Notes: generated by a model not told the origin, from the sequence alone. A stretch of 64,000 nt of DNA from Gracilaria gracilis (GCA_030374805.1 JARGSG010000113.1:124001-188000); one strand, 5' to 3'; counted from the first letter of the stretch, positions 30,980-41,469 are shown. Numbers and translations are program-made.

Positions 30980-31814
30980 TAGAGCCATCTTCAAATTCCA
31001 AAACTGTCGCGTATCGAATCGATACTATCGATCCATCCTCTTTGTTCCACCGTTTTTTTTTATCGCTAGAGAATCTCTAGAGTAGAGATACCACAAGCTC
31101 CACAACCCAGCGTTCTTTGGTTCAAAAAGTTTTGCAAACTTGCAACATTTACCATCGGTAACGCCAATAACAAAAGCGATGCAAAAAGAATGGCGCTGCA
31201 TCTCCATGATTCCAGCAGCGCTCTTGCTTGAGGTCGTGTGCGCTGCCTCTTATACAAGCTCTAAAGTAGCGCGCAACGCACTCTTGCTTTTTCTTCATGT
31301 CATTACCGGACAAACAAACAACAGCGCACAATCGAATGATTCATGTCAACCTCATTTCGCCGCTGCCGCTTCTCCTCTCTCCCAACTTGATGTGCTCCTC
31401 CTATCCACCACCACACCAGCTGTTCGTTCCTTCAACTGCAACGGCCGCCGCTTCATCGTACCCATCTGTCCATTCAGCGTTGTGCATGGTAAACTTGTAA
31501 ACCCAAGCTATACAAGACACACTTGAAAGCGCCGGCAGCAGCAAAAGCGCCAGCACCCCCCTTCACCCGAGTCTCTCTGAGTTTGTGTTCAGTCGCGCAC
31601 GTTGTCAAAGCGTCGTCTGCTCTGCACGCCCTTGATTCCATTGCACTCACACCTGCTCGTATGCATACTGCGCGTGCGCAATGTCGCCATCAGTATCACT
31701 ACAGTGATGTCACTAGCCCTAATTGTGCGCCCCAATGAAGCATACAAAGCGCTTCAACAGTCGTATACAGTATACGGCTCGCCTCTTTGCACGGGAAAGC
31801 ACCAAGCGTAACGC

Positions 31815-33407
31815 TCAATGTAAGCGCGCGCGCTTCTCGCCTCGAACATCATCCCCGCCGTCGTCAATAACACGCCGCAGCTGCTGCAAAGCCGCCGCCG
31901 TCGAGTGGCGTACGCGCCGCGCCGCCAGCGCCACCGCGCCCTCGCGCCCGCCGCCCGTCTCGCCCGCCGCGCGCCGCGCCGCCATCGCCGCGCACTTGTC
32001 GTCAACGACGCGTCGCAGCACGCGCCTCGCACGCGCGCCGCCGTCGTCATCCGCCAGCACGTCGCGCGGCCGCAGGTGCAGCAGCCACTGCGCAAAGTGC
32101 AAGTCGTCGTGCGCCAGCGCGCGCAGCCGATGCGGCGCGCGCGTGAGCACGGCGAGCAGCGCGAGCAGCGGCGGCGGCAACGGCTCGTCGCTCGTCAGCT
32201 CCAGCTGCCCGTGTTGTTGCTCGTCTGCCATCAGCTCGTCTGCCAGCGAGAGGCAGCGCGTGCGTAGCGGGCGGGTGGCTGCGTCTTGTTCTTGCTGGGA
32301 CTGGTGCTCGAGCCGCGCTGCTTGCTCGATTGAGTGGCGCGAGAGCAACGCGGCGTGCTGTTGGCTGTTGCGCTCCGTGAAGCCGTAGTGCAGGAACAGC
32401 CGTATGTTGCTCTTGTCTCCAAACGTGTTGAACAGTTCTTCGTCCGTGTGCGCGTCGCGCACGCACACCATCTTCAACGCGTGCTCTTCCTCTTCCTCTT
32501 CCTCCTGCTTGTGGCTGTTGCCGTCGTCGTCGTTTTCGTCTACGTCGTCATTGTCGTCCTCGTCGTCGTTGTCTCTGTCGTCCTCGTCGTTGTTGTTGTC
32601 GTCCTTGTCATGCTCCTCGTCCTTGTCGTCGCTGTCGTCGCTATCGTCGTCGCTCTCCTCAGCATCGTCGCCACGCCACGCGCCCACCGCCTCGATGTGC
32701 ACGTGCTCGCGGCCGCCGCCGCTGTGGTTGAACATGTCCGCCACGGCCACAAGGCAGTTGCCGAGCCCTGCGCCCACGTCGAACGCGCGCGACGCCACCA
32801 CACCGCACGCCCACAAGAAGCGCTCGCGTCGCACGTGCCGCAAACATTCCTTCCCGAGCCCCATCTCGGTTGCGCGCGTCCTCAAAATCGGCGCCACCAC
32901 GTCGGTGAACACGTCTTGTAGCTCGCGTTTCATGCTGATCGCCACGTCGTCCACACCAGTGCCGGCGAAAAGTTCGCGCAGCGTCTCGTCGTCCACGCCG
33001 AGCGGCACGCCCATCTCCTGCAGCGAGCGCGGAAGCAACGCGATGTAGCGCGCCCATCTGGAGCGCCCGCCCAACATTGTCTCGAATAACAACGCCGCCG
33101 GTAGCTGAAACTCTCTTTGACACACGCTGTCTCGCTCGCGCTCATCGTCGTCGTCACGGTTGATGCGCGCATCTCGCTCGTTGTATGGCTGCCATAATGA
33201 GGCGCTCTCCACGGACAGCAGCGCCGTGTGCGGCACGCGCGCGATTTGCGCGCCGGCGCTTAGCGGCCGCCGCGCGAACACGCCGAAGCCGTGCAGCGGC
33301 GAGAGCGCGAAGCGCACGGCGTCGTGATCAACGTGCACGCGCTCGTCGCGGAGGAACGAGCAGAAATCGCGCAGCGGCGCGTCTTGCGCTTGCGCTTCGC
33401 ATGGCAT
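31815..33407 (-). CDS. SET-domain protein lysine methyltransferase (SETD6/LSMT-like)
   Basis: The 530-residue protein is read from the ATG at 33407 (MPCEAQAQDAPL). An in-frame upstream stretch lies beyond the likely start site, since AATATATT at 33488-33497 looks like the TATA box. The split SET domain begins with LSPLHGFGVFARRPLSAG and includes VADMFNHSGGG (the DMxNH SAM-binding motif) and EELFNTFGDKSNIRLFLHYGF (the motif with the catalytic-site aromatic). A Rubisco-LSMT-type helical C-terminal domain follows. Between the last two SET motifs lies an unusual insert of about 65 residues made almost only of Asp, Glu, Asn and Ser. Family members methylate lysines in ribosomal proteins, Rubisco or other targets; the substrate here is unknown. 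Confidence 0.85.
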   Translation of the reverse strand: MPCEAQAQDAPLRDFCSFLRDERVHVDHDAVRFALSPLHGFGVFARRPLSAGAQIARVPHTALLSVESASLWQPYNERDARINRDDDDERERDSVCQREFQLPAALLFETMLGGRSRWARYIALLPRSLQEMGVPLGVDDETLRELFAGTGVDDVAISMKRELQDVFTDVVAPILRTRATEMGLGKECLRHVRRERFLWACGVVASRAFDVGAGLGNCLVAVADMFNHSGGGREHVHIEAVGAWRGDDAEESDDDSDDSDDKDEEHDKDDNNNDEDDRDNDDEDDNDDVDENDDDGNSHKQEEEEEEEHALKMVCVRDAHTDEELFNTFGDKSNIRLFLHYGFTERNSQQHAALLSRHSIEQAARLEHQSQQEQDAATRPLRTRCLSLADELMADEQQHGQLELTSDEPLPPPLLALLAVLTRAPHRLRALAHDDLHFAQWLLHLRPRDVLADDDGGARARRVLRRVVDDKCAAMAARRAAGETGGGREGAVALAARRVRHSTAAALQQLRRVIDDGGDDVRGEKRARLH

Positions 33408-33902
33408 TGCTGCGCAGCTTGAACAATGTAAAGACTCGAAGGCGGCGCTGGTTTTTGCGGGTAGCGTTTTACCTCCATAACAAATCAAATATATTGTGAT
33501 CCAAGCGTTTTGATGCCCGGTCTCGGTCTTTCTATCCTGACTTCATCCAGCGGGGAATCTTTTTCTCTAGTGTGGTCCGCTAACCCTTATTGTCAAGTAC
33601 CAGAAAAACTATTCTTTTCTAAACATAACCCTCTCTCCCAATAGAGTCCAAGGGCTTCGACGGCCATTGCTTGATCATTTCCATCATTGCCCTGTCTTTC
33701 CTTTCTCGCGCTCGGCAACTCATTCAGTCGTCATTGCTACCAAACCTTTTCATTGCGAACGAAGCAGTGCAGCGAAGGCTCCATACCAATAGTACGGAAT
33801 GGCACAAAAGTTCGACGAAAGTTATGTACGAGTTATCTCGTCAAACGAGTGAAGATAACGGCGCACGAGACAGCTAAGTTGCCTTTGGTTGAGAGTGATC
33901 TT

Positions 33903-34006
33903 GTGCGCTCCTCGCCTGGGCTACGCCGTTGCCGCACTGCGCTTGTCATTTCAATGACAGTGCGCAGTGCCGCGACTGGCTGCCCAGCATATTGAGAGGA
34001 GCGCGC
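33903..34006. repeat. Long imperfect hairpin (pri-miRNA-like)
   Basis: Arms of about 48 and 54 bases share paired blocks GCGCTCCTC, CTGGGC, GCACTGCGC and GTCATT, with bulges between and a two-base loop at TC. The shape resembles a small-RNA precursor, but no expression data exist. Confidence 0.6.
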
Positions 34007-34040
34007 TATCAAAGGACTCGGATCGTCGCCATGGGGCTGG

Positions 34041-34088
34041 TGGTCTGTTGCACTTGTTCGCAGATTTGCGAACAAGTGCGATGGACCA
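34041..34088. repeat. Hairpin
   Basis: GCACTTGTTCGCA and TGCGAACAAGTGC pair perfectly over 13 bp around a four-base loop, extended outward by TGGTC/GACCA. Confidence 0.75.
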
Positions 34089-34092
34089 CACT

Positions 34093-34136
34093 CCGTGAAG
34101 CGGGGCACTTGATCTGTAAAGTGCTCAGCTTCACGG
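34093..34136. repeat. Hairpin
   Basis: CCGTGAAGC (34093-34101) pairs with GCTTCACGG (34128-34136), and inside it GCACTT pairs with AAGTGC. Confidence 0.65.
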
Positions 34137-34147
34137 CGTGAGTAGGA

Positions 34148-34182
34148 GGCGGTGCTGATATCAGGTTCATATCAGCATCGCC
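34148..34182. repeat. Hairpin
   Basis: GGCGGTGCTGATAT pairs with ATATCAGCATCGCC with one mismatch around a seven-base loop. Confidence 0.7.
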
Positions 34183-34247
34183 TTACAGAGAGGGATATAG
34201 CGATATCTGCCCTTACGTGCCCTCGAGCCGGTTGACAAAGTACTTCT

Positions 34248-34337
34248 CGAACTGGACAGAGTGTGATAGCCTGGCGGTCCAGGGTGGACAGAGTGTGATA
34301 ACCTGGACCGCCAGGCTATCACACTCTGTCCAGTTCG
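34248..34337. repeat. Perfect 36-bp inverted repeat
   Basis: Arms 34248-34283 and 34302-34337 are perfectly complementary, from CGAACTGGACAGAG to the GGTCCAGG end. The 18-base loop contains a further direct copy of GGACAGAGTGTGATA, so the unit has been partly duplicated before being inverted. Confidence 0.95.
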
Positions 34338-34479
34338 ATAAGGCATCAAGAGCATGTAGCTACGGAGATCGATTTATGACTGCAATGCAGCGAAACTCGG
34401 CAAGGAGACTGTGGAGCAGAGGGAGGAGGCGCAAAGAGCTTCAACCAGACGCCTGCCGGGACATCTGTAGTTTACTCAT

Positions 34480-34514
34480 CCGTCCGTAGGGCTTTTAAGG
34501 AGACCCGCGGACGG
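34480..34514. repeat. Hairpin
   Basis: CCGTCCG and CGGACGG pair at the ends, with GGG/CCC pairing inside. Confidence 0.5.
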
Positions 34515-34792
34515 TTCTACAAGATGTTTGTGGCTATACGTCGCCTTCTATAACCACTCTACGGTATTTACTTCAAGCTCAACTTGAAGCGGGGCGCAAC
34601 TGTCTCTGCTGTATGCTTAACTTTCTACCTCCAGCACGACAGGGACCACGAAATCACCAGAATGATAAGTTGCTGTATCTGCTCTGTAATATTGTATCGA
34701 GAACGAGCGCATGCAGATTCTGTGTGAGCGGTAACAAAGTAACACCAAGCAAACCAGAGTCATCATTCTGGTGGAACTACACAGTGCGAGTA

Positions 34793-34799
34793 GTATAAA
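34793..34799 (+). promoter_or_regulatory. TATA box of secreted-protein gene
   Basis: TATAAAA lies 181 bp before the ATG at 34974. Confidence 0.6.
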
Positions 34800-34973
34800 A
34801 GCCGTTCCCTTCCACAACCTCGAGTAGCTTGAACGGAATATGTACTCAGTGTGAACTACCGAGGGCTAACCGTCTATCGCTTCTACCAGTATTTACCTCA
34901 CCAATACCACATCTCAGCACCAGTACAAGCGCGAGTTGCATCAGAGTAACACAACTCAGGAGACAACAGCACA

Positions 34974-35456
34974 ATGTTTTCGAGAGGCACAGTTTTCACA
35001 CTCATCGCTGTTTTGTTGGGCCTCTTCCACACCGCCAAGCCCGTACGCGGATCGGCTATGTTAAACTCTCTGTCGAAGAACACTGCTCGCCAGGAAATGG
35101 AACCTGAAGCCAGCCCTCTGGATCTGTTTGGTACTCCCGCTACTGGAATGGTCGGTATTTGCCCTTTGGACCTTGTGTTGACGCCATCTAGATGCTTCTG
35201 TTATGCGCTTTTCACGGAGAAACTTGCTGTCGTCAGTAATCCGCGATTGACAGCTCAGGGCTGTTTGCGTTTCGTCGGCGACGAAGAGACAATCTTCAGT
35301 AGCGCTGGGTTTTGCATTCCATATCTTACCATCAATGGCACCATTAACGCCGAACTACTTGTCGGAACTCTAAATCAGTTGATCTTAACTACGTGCTTGG
35401 ATGTACCAACCTCTGTTGCACCGATTATGCTCCGTCGTGCGAGTTGCATTGACTGA
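34974..35456 (+). CDS. Small secreted protein, unknown family
   Basis: The 160-residue protein begins with a clear signal peptide (MFSRGTVFTLIAVLLGLFHT, cleavage probably near residue 28). The mature part has six or seven cysteines, including CFC, suited to disulfides, and a possible N-glycosylation site (NGT). There is no membrane segment after the signal. The start is supported by a TATA box and a leader of about 150 bases. No family was recognised; a cell-wall or extracellular role is likely from the signal peptide alone. Confidence 0.6.
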   Translation: MFSRGTVFTLIAVLLGLFHTAKPVRGSAMLNSLSKNTARQEMEPEASPLDLFGTPATGMVGICPLDLVLTPSRCFCYALFTEKLAVVSNPRLTAQGCLRFVGDEETIFSSAGFCIPYLTINGTINAELLVGTLNQLILTTCLDVPTSVAPIMLRRASCID

Positions 35457-36582
35457 TAGCAGATCTGATATCGATCAGGGTGCAGGAACGGATCCACTAC
35501 AGTGCTGTTTCAGCCACATTTTCGCACTGTCCTCTGACCACCGTCATGAACGAGTCATCATCGGCATTGCTCAATTCTTCTTCTTTCTTTCTTACTTGTT
35601 TGGGTAGTGCTTTTGAATGAAACAAAGCACGAAGCAAGTAAAGCACAAAGCAAAAGATTCTTTTCTCTCTCTCCTCCTCGGATTTCGAGGAACGCGGAGC
35701 AAAACTGATTTACATGGCACGTAGCATAGAGCCATAGAGCACTCCACATTGAGGAACTGTACGACATGGTGATGGTAAATATGGAGGTAGTTGATCCTTC
35801 CAGAGTTCAGGCTTTGGCGTTGGGCACTCTTGTGTGAACAAGAGCGGTCGGAATAGTATTTGCACATTTGCAACCGATAATTCATGAGGAAGAAGGTGAT
35901 AAGAGAAGGTCCCAAAACGCTTTCCAAAACATTTGATTAGTACCAAGGTAAAGATGCCGATGTTTGTCAAAACAAACTAGGACGTTATACAATGGGTAAA
36001 GAATCTTTAGACTGGCGCCCCTGATTCCTAGGCCGTAAAACAATCAATCGAGAAAGACAATGCTCGGCTCAGTCTCAGTTACGGAAGCTTATCGTTGTAA
36101 TGGGAGGCGCCACTTTCTCGATTTGAGATCTTTGGATGCTTCCTGTCGTTGGTGGACAGGGAATGGATGAGGGTTAACTTTTTAACCTTGTAGAGTTTCA
36201 TGCTTGGGCTTTTCACTTTGGCAGCCCCTCTTTCTTCATACTAGTTGTGACTTTTTTTAGCGCCTCAACGCACTAATCTACTGGAATGGAGGAGTTGGAA
36301 TTCCTCGAACTCCTGTTCATATGGCTATGGGATTGCTTGGACTATGTACGAAATATACAACTGCTAGCTTGGTGCGAAACCGAAGGGAACTGAATGTTTG
36401 AATTGATTAGAAAGCGGTGTTCAACGTGTTTGGCACTGGCGGTCGACAAATTCTCAGATAAGTGTAGACCACCAGGAGCCTCTGGACAGGGGTTTCCAGG
36501 GTTTTCTGGGATGGACTACGCTTGGGTCGGAAGATGACGCAGGCTACGCGCCGGTTCTTTTACCTGATCTCGCCGACGGCAT

Positions 36583-36774
36583 GTGTTTGAGCTTCATCCA
36601 GTCGCTACGTATGTTGGAAACAAAGTGTGTCGCTGTAATTGCGCAACGAAACCAAAAAGAGACGTAGAACATGTAGTCTTGCGCTGCCCTCTTACAACGT
36701 CTTCTACCCCAGGGGTAGAAGAAGAGAGCTGCCAAGTATCGCCGAACGAAGTCAAAAGTCGGTTAGAGAATTGA
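36583..36774 (+). mobile_element. LINE remnant, C-terminal CCHC tail (copy A)
   Basis: A short frame encodes LHPVATYVGNKVCRCNC and then EHVVLRCP. The C-x-C...H-x4-C spacing matches the zinc-binding tail found after reverse transcriptase/RNase H in many non-LTR retrotransposons. Upstream and downstream coding is lost; a GA-rich tract follows near 36885. It is short, so the assignment is tentative. Confidence 0.4.
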
Positions 36775-37329
36775 TTAGACAATGGCCACAGAAGTTTTTA
36801 GCCTTCTTGAGGAAAGAAAACTTTTTATAGACAAAGTTTTCCTTTAATTCTAGTAATAGAAGAATTAAAGTCCACAAAGAGAGAGAGAGAGATATGCGGA
36901 TCGGGTGGAAAGGACGTCGTCAATGGTTTTTTTGGCGACAAAAGCGGTACATGCGAAGCGCCTTGTCGTGGTGTACACCTTACGCGGCGAGTTCTAGAGG
37001 GTGAACGGAGAGGTTCAGTGAAGAAGAAGGCGATAATCGTCGCAAACGAAACGCTTCTGTGATCGAAAACACCCTAGGTACCTAATGCTTTCTTTGTACC
37101 ATATTATAGCCCCGTGAGTGTAGCACGGCTACTGATTTATGGTTTGTGGCTACGGTGTAGAGATAAGTATTATAGATAGCTTGTTGGGGTTCTTAGCATA
37201 CCCCCGCGTACGAGTAATTAACGTATGATACGCGTTTCAGAAATGAGAGAGAGAGAGAAAAACTGCAGGTTGTTGCCAGAGGAGTATGAGAACAATATTG
37301 GCCGGAAAGAAGCGCGATATGCGTAAGTT

Positions 37330-37518
37330 ATGTTAGCGCAGTGGTACACAAAGCACACGCCAATGCTACACCCAGTTGCGAGTTATATGGGAGACAGAAC
37401 GTTACGCTGCGACTGTGCGCTAGCGGTGAACAAGGACTATGATCACATAGTGCTGCGGTGCCCGCTTGCTACTACACCCGCCGCAAGTTCTTTGGTAGAC
37501 AAGGAGGAAAAAACATAA
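37330..37518 (+). mobile_element. LINE remnant, C-terminal CCHC tail (copy B)
   Basis: This frame resembles copy A: LHPVASYMGDRTLRCDC followed by YDHIVLRCPL. The shared pattern in two places 750 bp apart supports a repeated, degraded element. It was not aligned to any family. Confidence 0.4.
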
Positions 37519-38998
37519 AGTCCATCATATTGAAAGCATCAAATGCCACCAATACCCCTCGTCTCGTACACCGCTAGAGAGCCCTTTAAACGCGTTGCAT
37601 GCTCACACATTCGCAATCGAATATGAACTAAAAACTATAAACAGGCGCGTTTCGGCATATCAATAGCTCGACAAGTTTGCCAACAAGTAACGACGTTACT
37701 TTGCACCCTTTCAACCGGCAAGAGCAGCGGGTTCGCACGAGTTTAGGAAGGTTAACGCTACCTTCTGCCATGAAGAAGCAGGGTTCCTTGCTGCGCAACA
37801 CGGGCAATACCCGTGTAGCAAGAAGCGGATTTGTTTTTCGAAACGCTAACCAATCCAGACGTAGTTCATGCTCACAGCCTGTGATAGTGAGTTACACTCG
37901 TATTACGGAATGTCGCACGAAGTGGGGGTCGTCTCCTGGTGTTGCTGGTGGCAATCACATTCATGCGTGGATTTTAGGATACTAACTACCGTTGGTATAC
38001 ATACCAAGAGTTCTAGCCGAGCCACCTGCGCCCTTGCCGTGAGCCTCCTGCCTACACAGACATTAGATTGTAGATGACTGTTCCAAATCATTGTAGTCCT
38101 GCTTCGCTGACGCGGCTCCCTATGCTCTCGAGCCCACTACGGGAGCATAACCCTTGTTAGCAAGCAACCGTCAAGAGATCGAAAGGAAGCACAAACGGTG
38201 GAGCGGTAACCTTTCGAAAGTAACGAAACTGCACGGCGATTGAGGCTCGGCAAAAATCAGAAACTCTCAAGTTCAGCCGCATTTGAATATCTGCCAGCGC
38301 ATTATCTGCCGCTGATTCGCGCATTCGCAAGCTTGCTTCGTAGATACAGTTTTATACCAGCTTGAAGTGATTCGACGTGTTATTAGCAGAGCCCCTTCAA
38401 GACCCCACGACGGAGCGAACATGGCGATACAGTACTACTTCGGGTAGCTTTATCCCTCATGTTTTGCAGCGTTGCGGATGGCCTGTCGAGCGAAATGCAG
38501 AGCTCGGAACGAGACCTTAGTACGTTGTAACTTTTCCGGCAAGACTGCGTAATGTATGCATATTTCTCCTGCATGCATCTTCTTCCTCCTGGCCACTCCC
38601 GAATATAACTTTGAACAGCATCTCCCTCCCTCCATGGAGGTCATATGCCAAGAATCGTACTAGCCAATGTCACCGTGCCAGCATCTATCACCAATTCTGT
38701 TGGTTCCGTTCGTCTCCGTTATATACACGTCGAGTATCACAGTTGGCATTGTCGTCGCCACCGATGATCAATTTGCATACTTCATCCCCTCTAGCACCAA
38801 TTGACGTGAGAAGCGACTATGTTTCATACCCTTGTATTCACCGGTTGATGAATAGATGTCGCTGGTCGATAGGTGTAAGAGTGACGGGGGCTGTCGAGGC
38901 ATAACCTTCTGTCCCCAGCTACTTTGTGATTCTTGGGTTCTTGCACGTGTATTCACTTTCAGCGATGCCCTACCTTTTCTTTTGCACCCGTTCAACAC

Positions 38999-39005
38999 TA
39001 TAAAA
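38999..39005 (+). promoter_or_regulatory. TATA box of alpha-kinase-like gene 1
   Basis: TATAAAA lies 199 bp before the ATG at 39198, similar in placement to its paralogue at 53025. Confidence 0.65.
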
Positions 39006-39197
39006 CACATGGCCCCTCGCCTGTGTCTCAGTACACAACCCACAACCATTCTCCAAAGAAGCTTGAGACAACTTCAGTTGAATCAAGTCTACAAAGTCAA
39101 GAGAAGACACAGGGTCGAAACCTCTCGCTCAAGTCTTCGTTCATAAGAAATCAAGTCGACACCTCTATTGCAGCACATACTGGCACAAGCCCACGCC

Positions 39198-40184
39198 ATG
39201 TCATCCAAATCACACGGACTGAAGCATGGCTCACACCGACCAAAGCATGGCTCACACCGATCAAAACATGGTTCGACATGCAGCAGGTCGAGTGAAGGAT
39301 CATTGGGTTCAATAGAATACAAGAAGTGCGTATATCTGCCATGTACTTCATGTAAACTCTGGCATTGTGATTGTACGCCGTGCGGGCATTACAGGAAAGC
39401 CTTACCTAGTGGAAGTGGAAGAATGGATTTCCTTGAGAGCCGAATGCCGATGTGTAGACGTGATTGCCGACCGTCTTGCAGCAGGTGTCGTGTGAGGGAG
39501 GACCATATGCACAGAATCAATACGGTGTCATATCACGATGTAACGCACCGTGTACATGAAGAGGATATCTGCATCGATCGAGAAGACATAAGCCAAAAGG
39601 CATGTCATCGTGGTAGGGTATTCAATGTGTGTCGAGCATACGTTGGTGAGGAAGACGAACGAGTGGTCGTGAAGTGGGTGCGTGAAGGTCATGATTGTGA
39701 GAAGGACCATTACTGGGAAGCCATTAAACAGGCGAAAGAGACTGCCAAAATCGTTCGAGCATTCATGAGCGAGACTGACACGCATGGATGGAAGGTGAAA
39801 GTCTTGATTCCCAAGAACGCCAAAGGATGGCTTCGGCGCGAAGGACATCACACGCACGTTCTTGTAGAGCGATATCTGAGAGATTACGAAGTGTTCTACA
39901 AGAAGTCTGACGATATTCATCTTTGGCATGGCCATATGTGTTTCATGGTTATGGAAGCTTTAATGCACTTTAGTATTCGTCACAGCCAAAGGGAAAGCAT
40001 GATTGCAAATCTGAAGGGGTTTGTTGACAGGGAGGAGAAGATAATCTATTTATCCGGACCATCTGTGCTTGATCATAAGTTGTTTGGAGACGGAGATGGA
40101 GTTATTTCAGCATTTCTGAGGGAGCACAACTGCTCCAGGATGTGCAGAGGATCTAATGTGTGGAGAAGGCATCTGCATTGCTAG
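39198..40184 (+). CDS. Alpha-kinase-like protein 1 with Cys-rich N-terminus
   Basis: The 328-residue protein starts at ATG 39198 (MSSKSHGLKHG), the counterpart of the paralogue's MSSSRSR start. Residues 10-30 form a His/Lys/Ser-rich repeat; next comes a Cys/His cluster (CTSCKLWHCDCTPCG) likely to bind metal. The C-terminal two thirds follow the alpha-kinase (eEF2K/MHCK/TRPM7) pattern: VVVKWVREGHDCEK with the candidate ATP-binding lysine, VERYLRDYEVFY (EPY..-like), LMHFSIRHSQRESMIANLKG, and a tail FGDGDGVISAFLREHNCSRM resembling the zinc-module end H-x-C-x3-C. The DLQG aspartate is Asn (NLKG) and the TDP-like position has no Asp, so it may be catalytically dead. The fold assignment is mine by pattern only. 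Confidence 0.62.
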   Translation: MSSKSHGLKHGSHRPKHGSHRSKHGSTCSRSSEGSLGSIEYKKCVYLPCTSCKLWHCDCTPCGHYRKALPSGSGRMDFLESRMPMCRRDCRPSCSRCRVREDHMHRINTVSYHDVTHRVHEEDICIDREDISQKACHRGRVFNVCRAYVGEEDERVVVKWVREGHDCEKDHYWEAIKQAKETAKIVRAFMSETDTHGWKVKVLIPKNAKGWLRREGHHTHVLVERYLRDYEVFYKKSDDIHLWHGHMCFMVMEALMHFSIRHSQRESMIANLKGFVDREEKIIYLSGPSVLDHKLFGDGDGVISAFLREHNCSRMCRGSNVWRRHLHC

Positions 40185-41469
40185 GATTACGATTAGACAC
40201 AACTGTTCTGATACCTTTGGACTGTTCTTTCATGACATGCATCATTAACACTTTCTCGAGTACTCTCTTGTTCGGGATGTCTATTTTCACTATCGCAGCG
40301 TTTCGTTCAAAGGCGATCAAAGTTTCGCAAGGTGTATGATGGTGTTTTCCTCATATCTTTCTTCTATTTCTCTGCCTATCTGACTAACTCTTAATGAGCC
40401 CGCGAGCCTAACTATAACTTAGTGTGGAACGCTTCTGTTGAAAGAAGCGCTCCTTCACGGAAAAGGCAGAATTTCTTCCACAAAGGAGGGGGTTCTTGGC
40501 CAAATGTCAACAAGTTACACTCCGAACATCTACACGTACATAACACAAGCTGCATTCAACAACAGCCTGCTAGTCTCGAAAGATAAGAAGTTGTTCGTCA
40601 GACTCATATCCTGTAAAGGTTAGATGCTAAAATGCATACCTTCATTGGTCCATCTCTCTCAAGCTTCCTTTCAGTTTCTTCGCCTTAAACTGAGTCATCT
40701 CGCTTTCTGACCAACAAATGCGTGTACTTGCAGTTCAAGACAGGTTTCTGAAGTGCATCGGATGCTGAGGCAAGCGGCTGGTATAAGGGTGCTCGGCGGT
40801 TAATAGCGTTATATCGGTAGATGATTACATCGGTCTGCGATTACAACTTTGAGAAAACGAGTAGATTAACTCGCATAGGAGGCGTACTACGTTCATTGCG
40901 CAAGCGGCAATGTACATGTCACATTCTTCAGCGTTCGTTGCATTCTCCGTCTCTTCTGAGAAAGAGCTCACTGCAGACGCGGACGATATCTCTGGGAAGT
41001 ACATTTCGTATAAATCAATCTCACTCCGGTATGAGCCCTGGAGCAATTTTCGAAGAAAGACAACGTGCAACAAATTCCCACATCGTTGAAGGCTGCTGAA
41101 ATCTATGCTTCCATCCAACTTTCCTGACAAGCGACTTTGCACTTGCCGTAAGCATAATGTCCCTAGCTTGGGTGCATGTTTCCCAATCTGCACAGGTTAT
41201 GTCAACGGATTCATAGATCGGTGTATACCCGCAACCCACATGTGTGCAAGAGGCGGACCCTCGTTCAATTCGTGTGACACAGGTGGCCGGACCTTGTTGA
41301 AATCTACAACGAGAAAACGCGCAATACAGACGCACCTCTAGCCTGGTGAAGAGATTCTCATCTCAATCTCTGACAAAGCAGCGTTGCATTTTCGATATGT
41401 CCTTGTCATACGCACGAGCACAAACAACTATTACAGGGTTTGTTCACATCACAGAGAAGTATGGTACTT
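40185..41469. other. Intergenic
   Basis: No gene, RNA or repeat is recognised. Confidence 0.5.

Larger units (their letters stand above)
30428..31814. other. Intergenic with microsatellites
   Basis: It contains a (CCACG)7 array (30721-30755), an 18-bp CTG/TTG array (30812-30965) and one variant TACCATCGGTA (31151-31161). GC-rich at first, it becomes more balanced after 31 kb. No gene is recognised. Confidence 0.5.
33408..34973. other. Intergenic with a cluster of hairpins
   Basis: No protein gene is recognised. Between 33903 and 34514 at least six inverted repeats follow each other (listed separately for the strongest). A 12-bp inverted pair CACCAGAATGAT (34655-34666 and 34761-34772) lies just above the TATA box of the next gene. 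Confidence 0.6.
35457..39197. other. Gene-poor region with LINE scraps and hairpins
   Basis: No complete gene is seen. Two related LINE-like tails are listed separately. Hairpins occur at 37787-37822 (ACACGGG/CCCGTGT with CTTGCT/AGCAAG) and 38121-38149 (TATGCTC pairs). One TACCGTTGGTA lies at 37987-37997. The promoter of the next gene begins near 38.9 kb. Confidence 0.5.

Noticed and set aside
30494-31085. Poly-Gln, poly-Leu and poly-Cys frames through the CTG/TTG array
   Set aside because: Every frame is open because the repeat has no stop; flanking parts lack any domain and most have no good ATG.
31140-31811. Overlapping plus-strand frames of 60-130 codons above the SET gene's end
   Set aside because: No domain, no shared start signal, ordinary intergenic composition.
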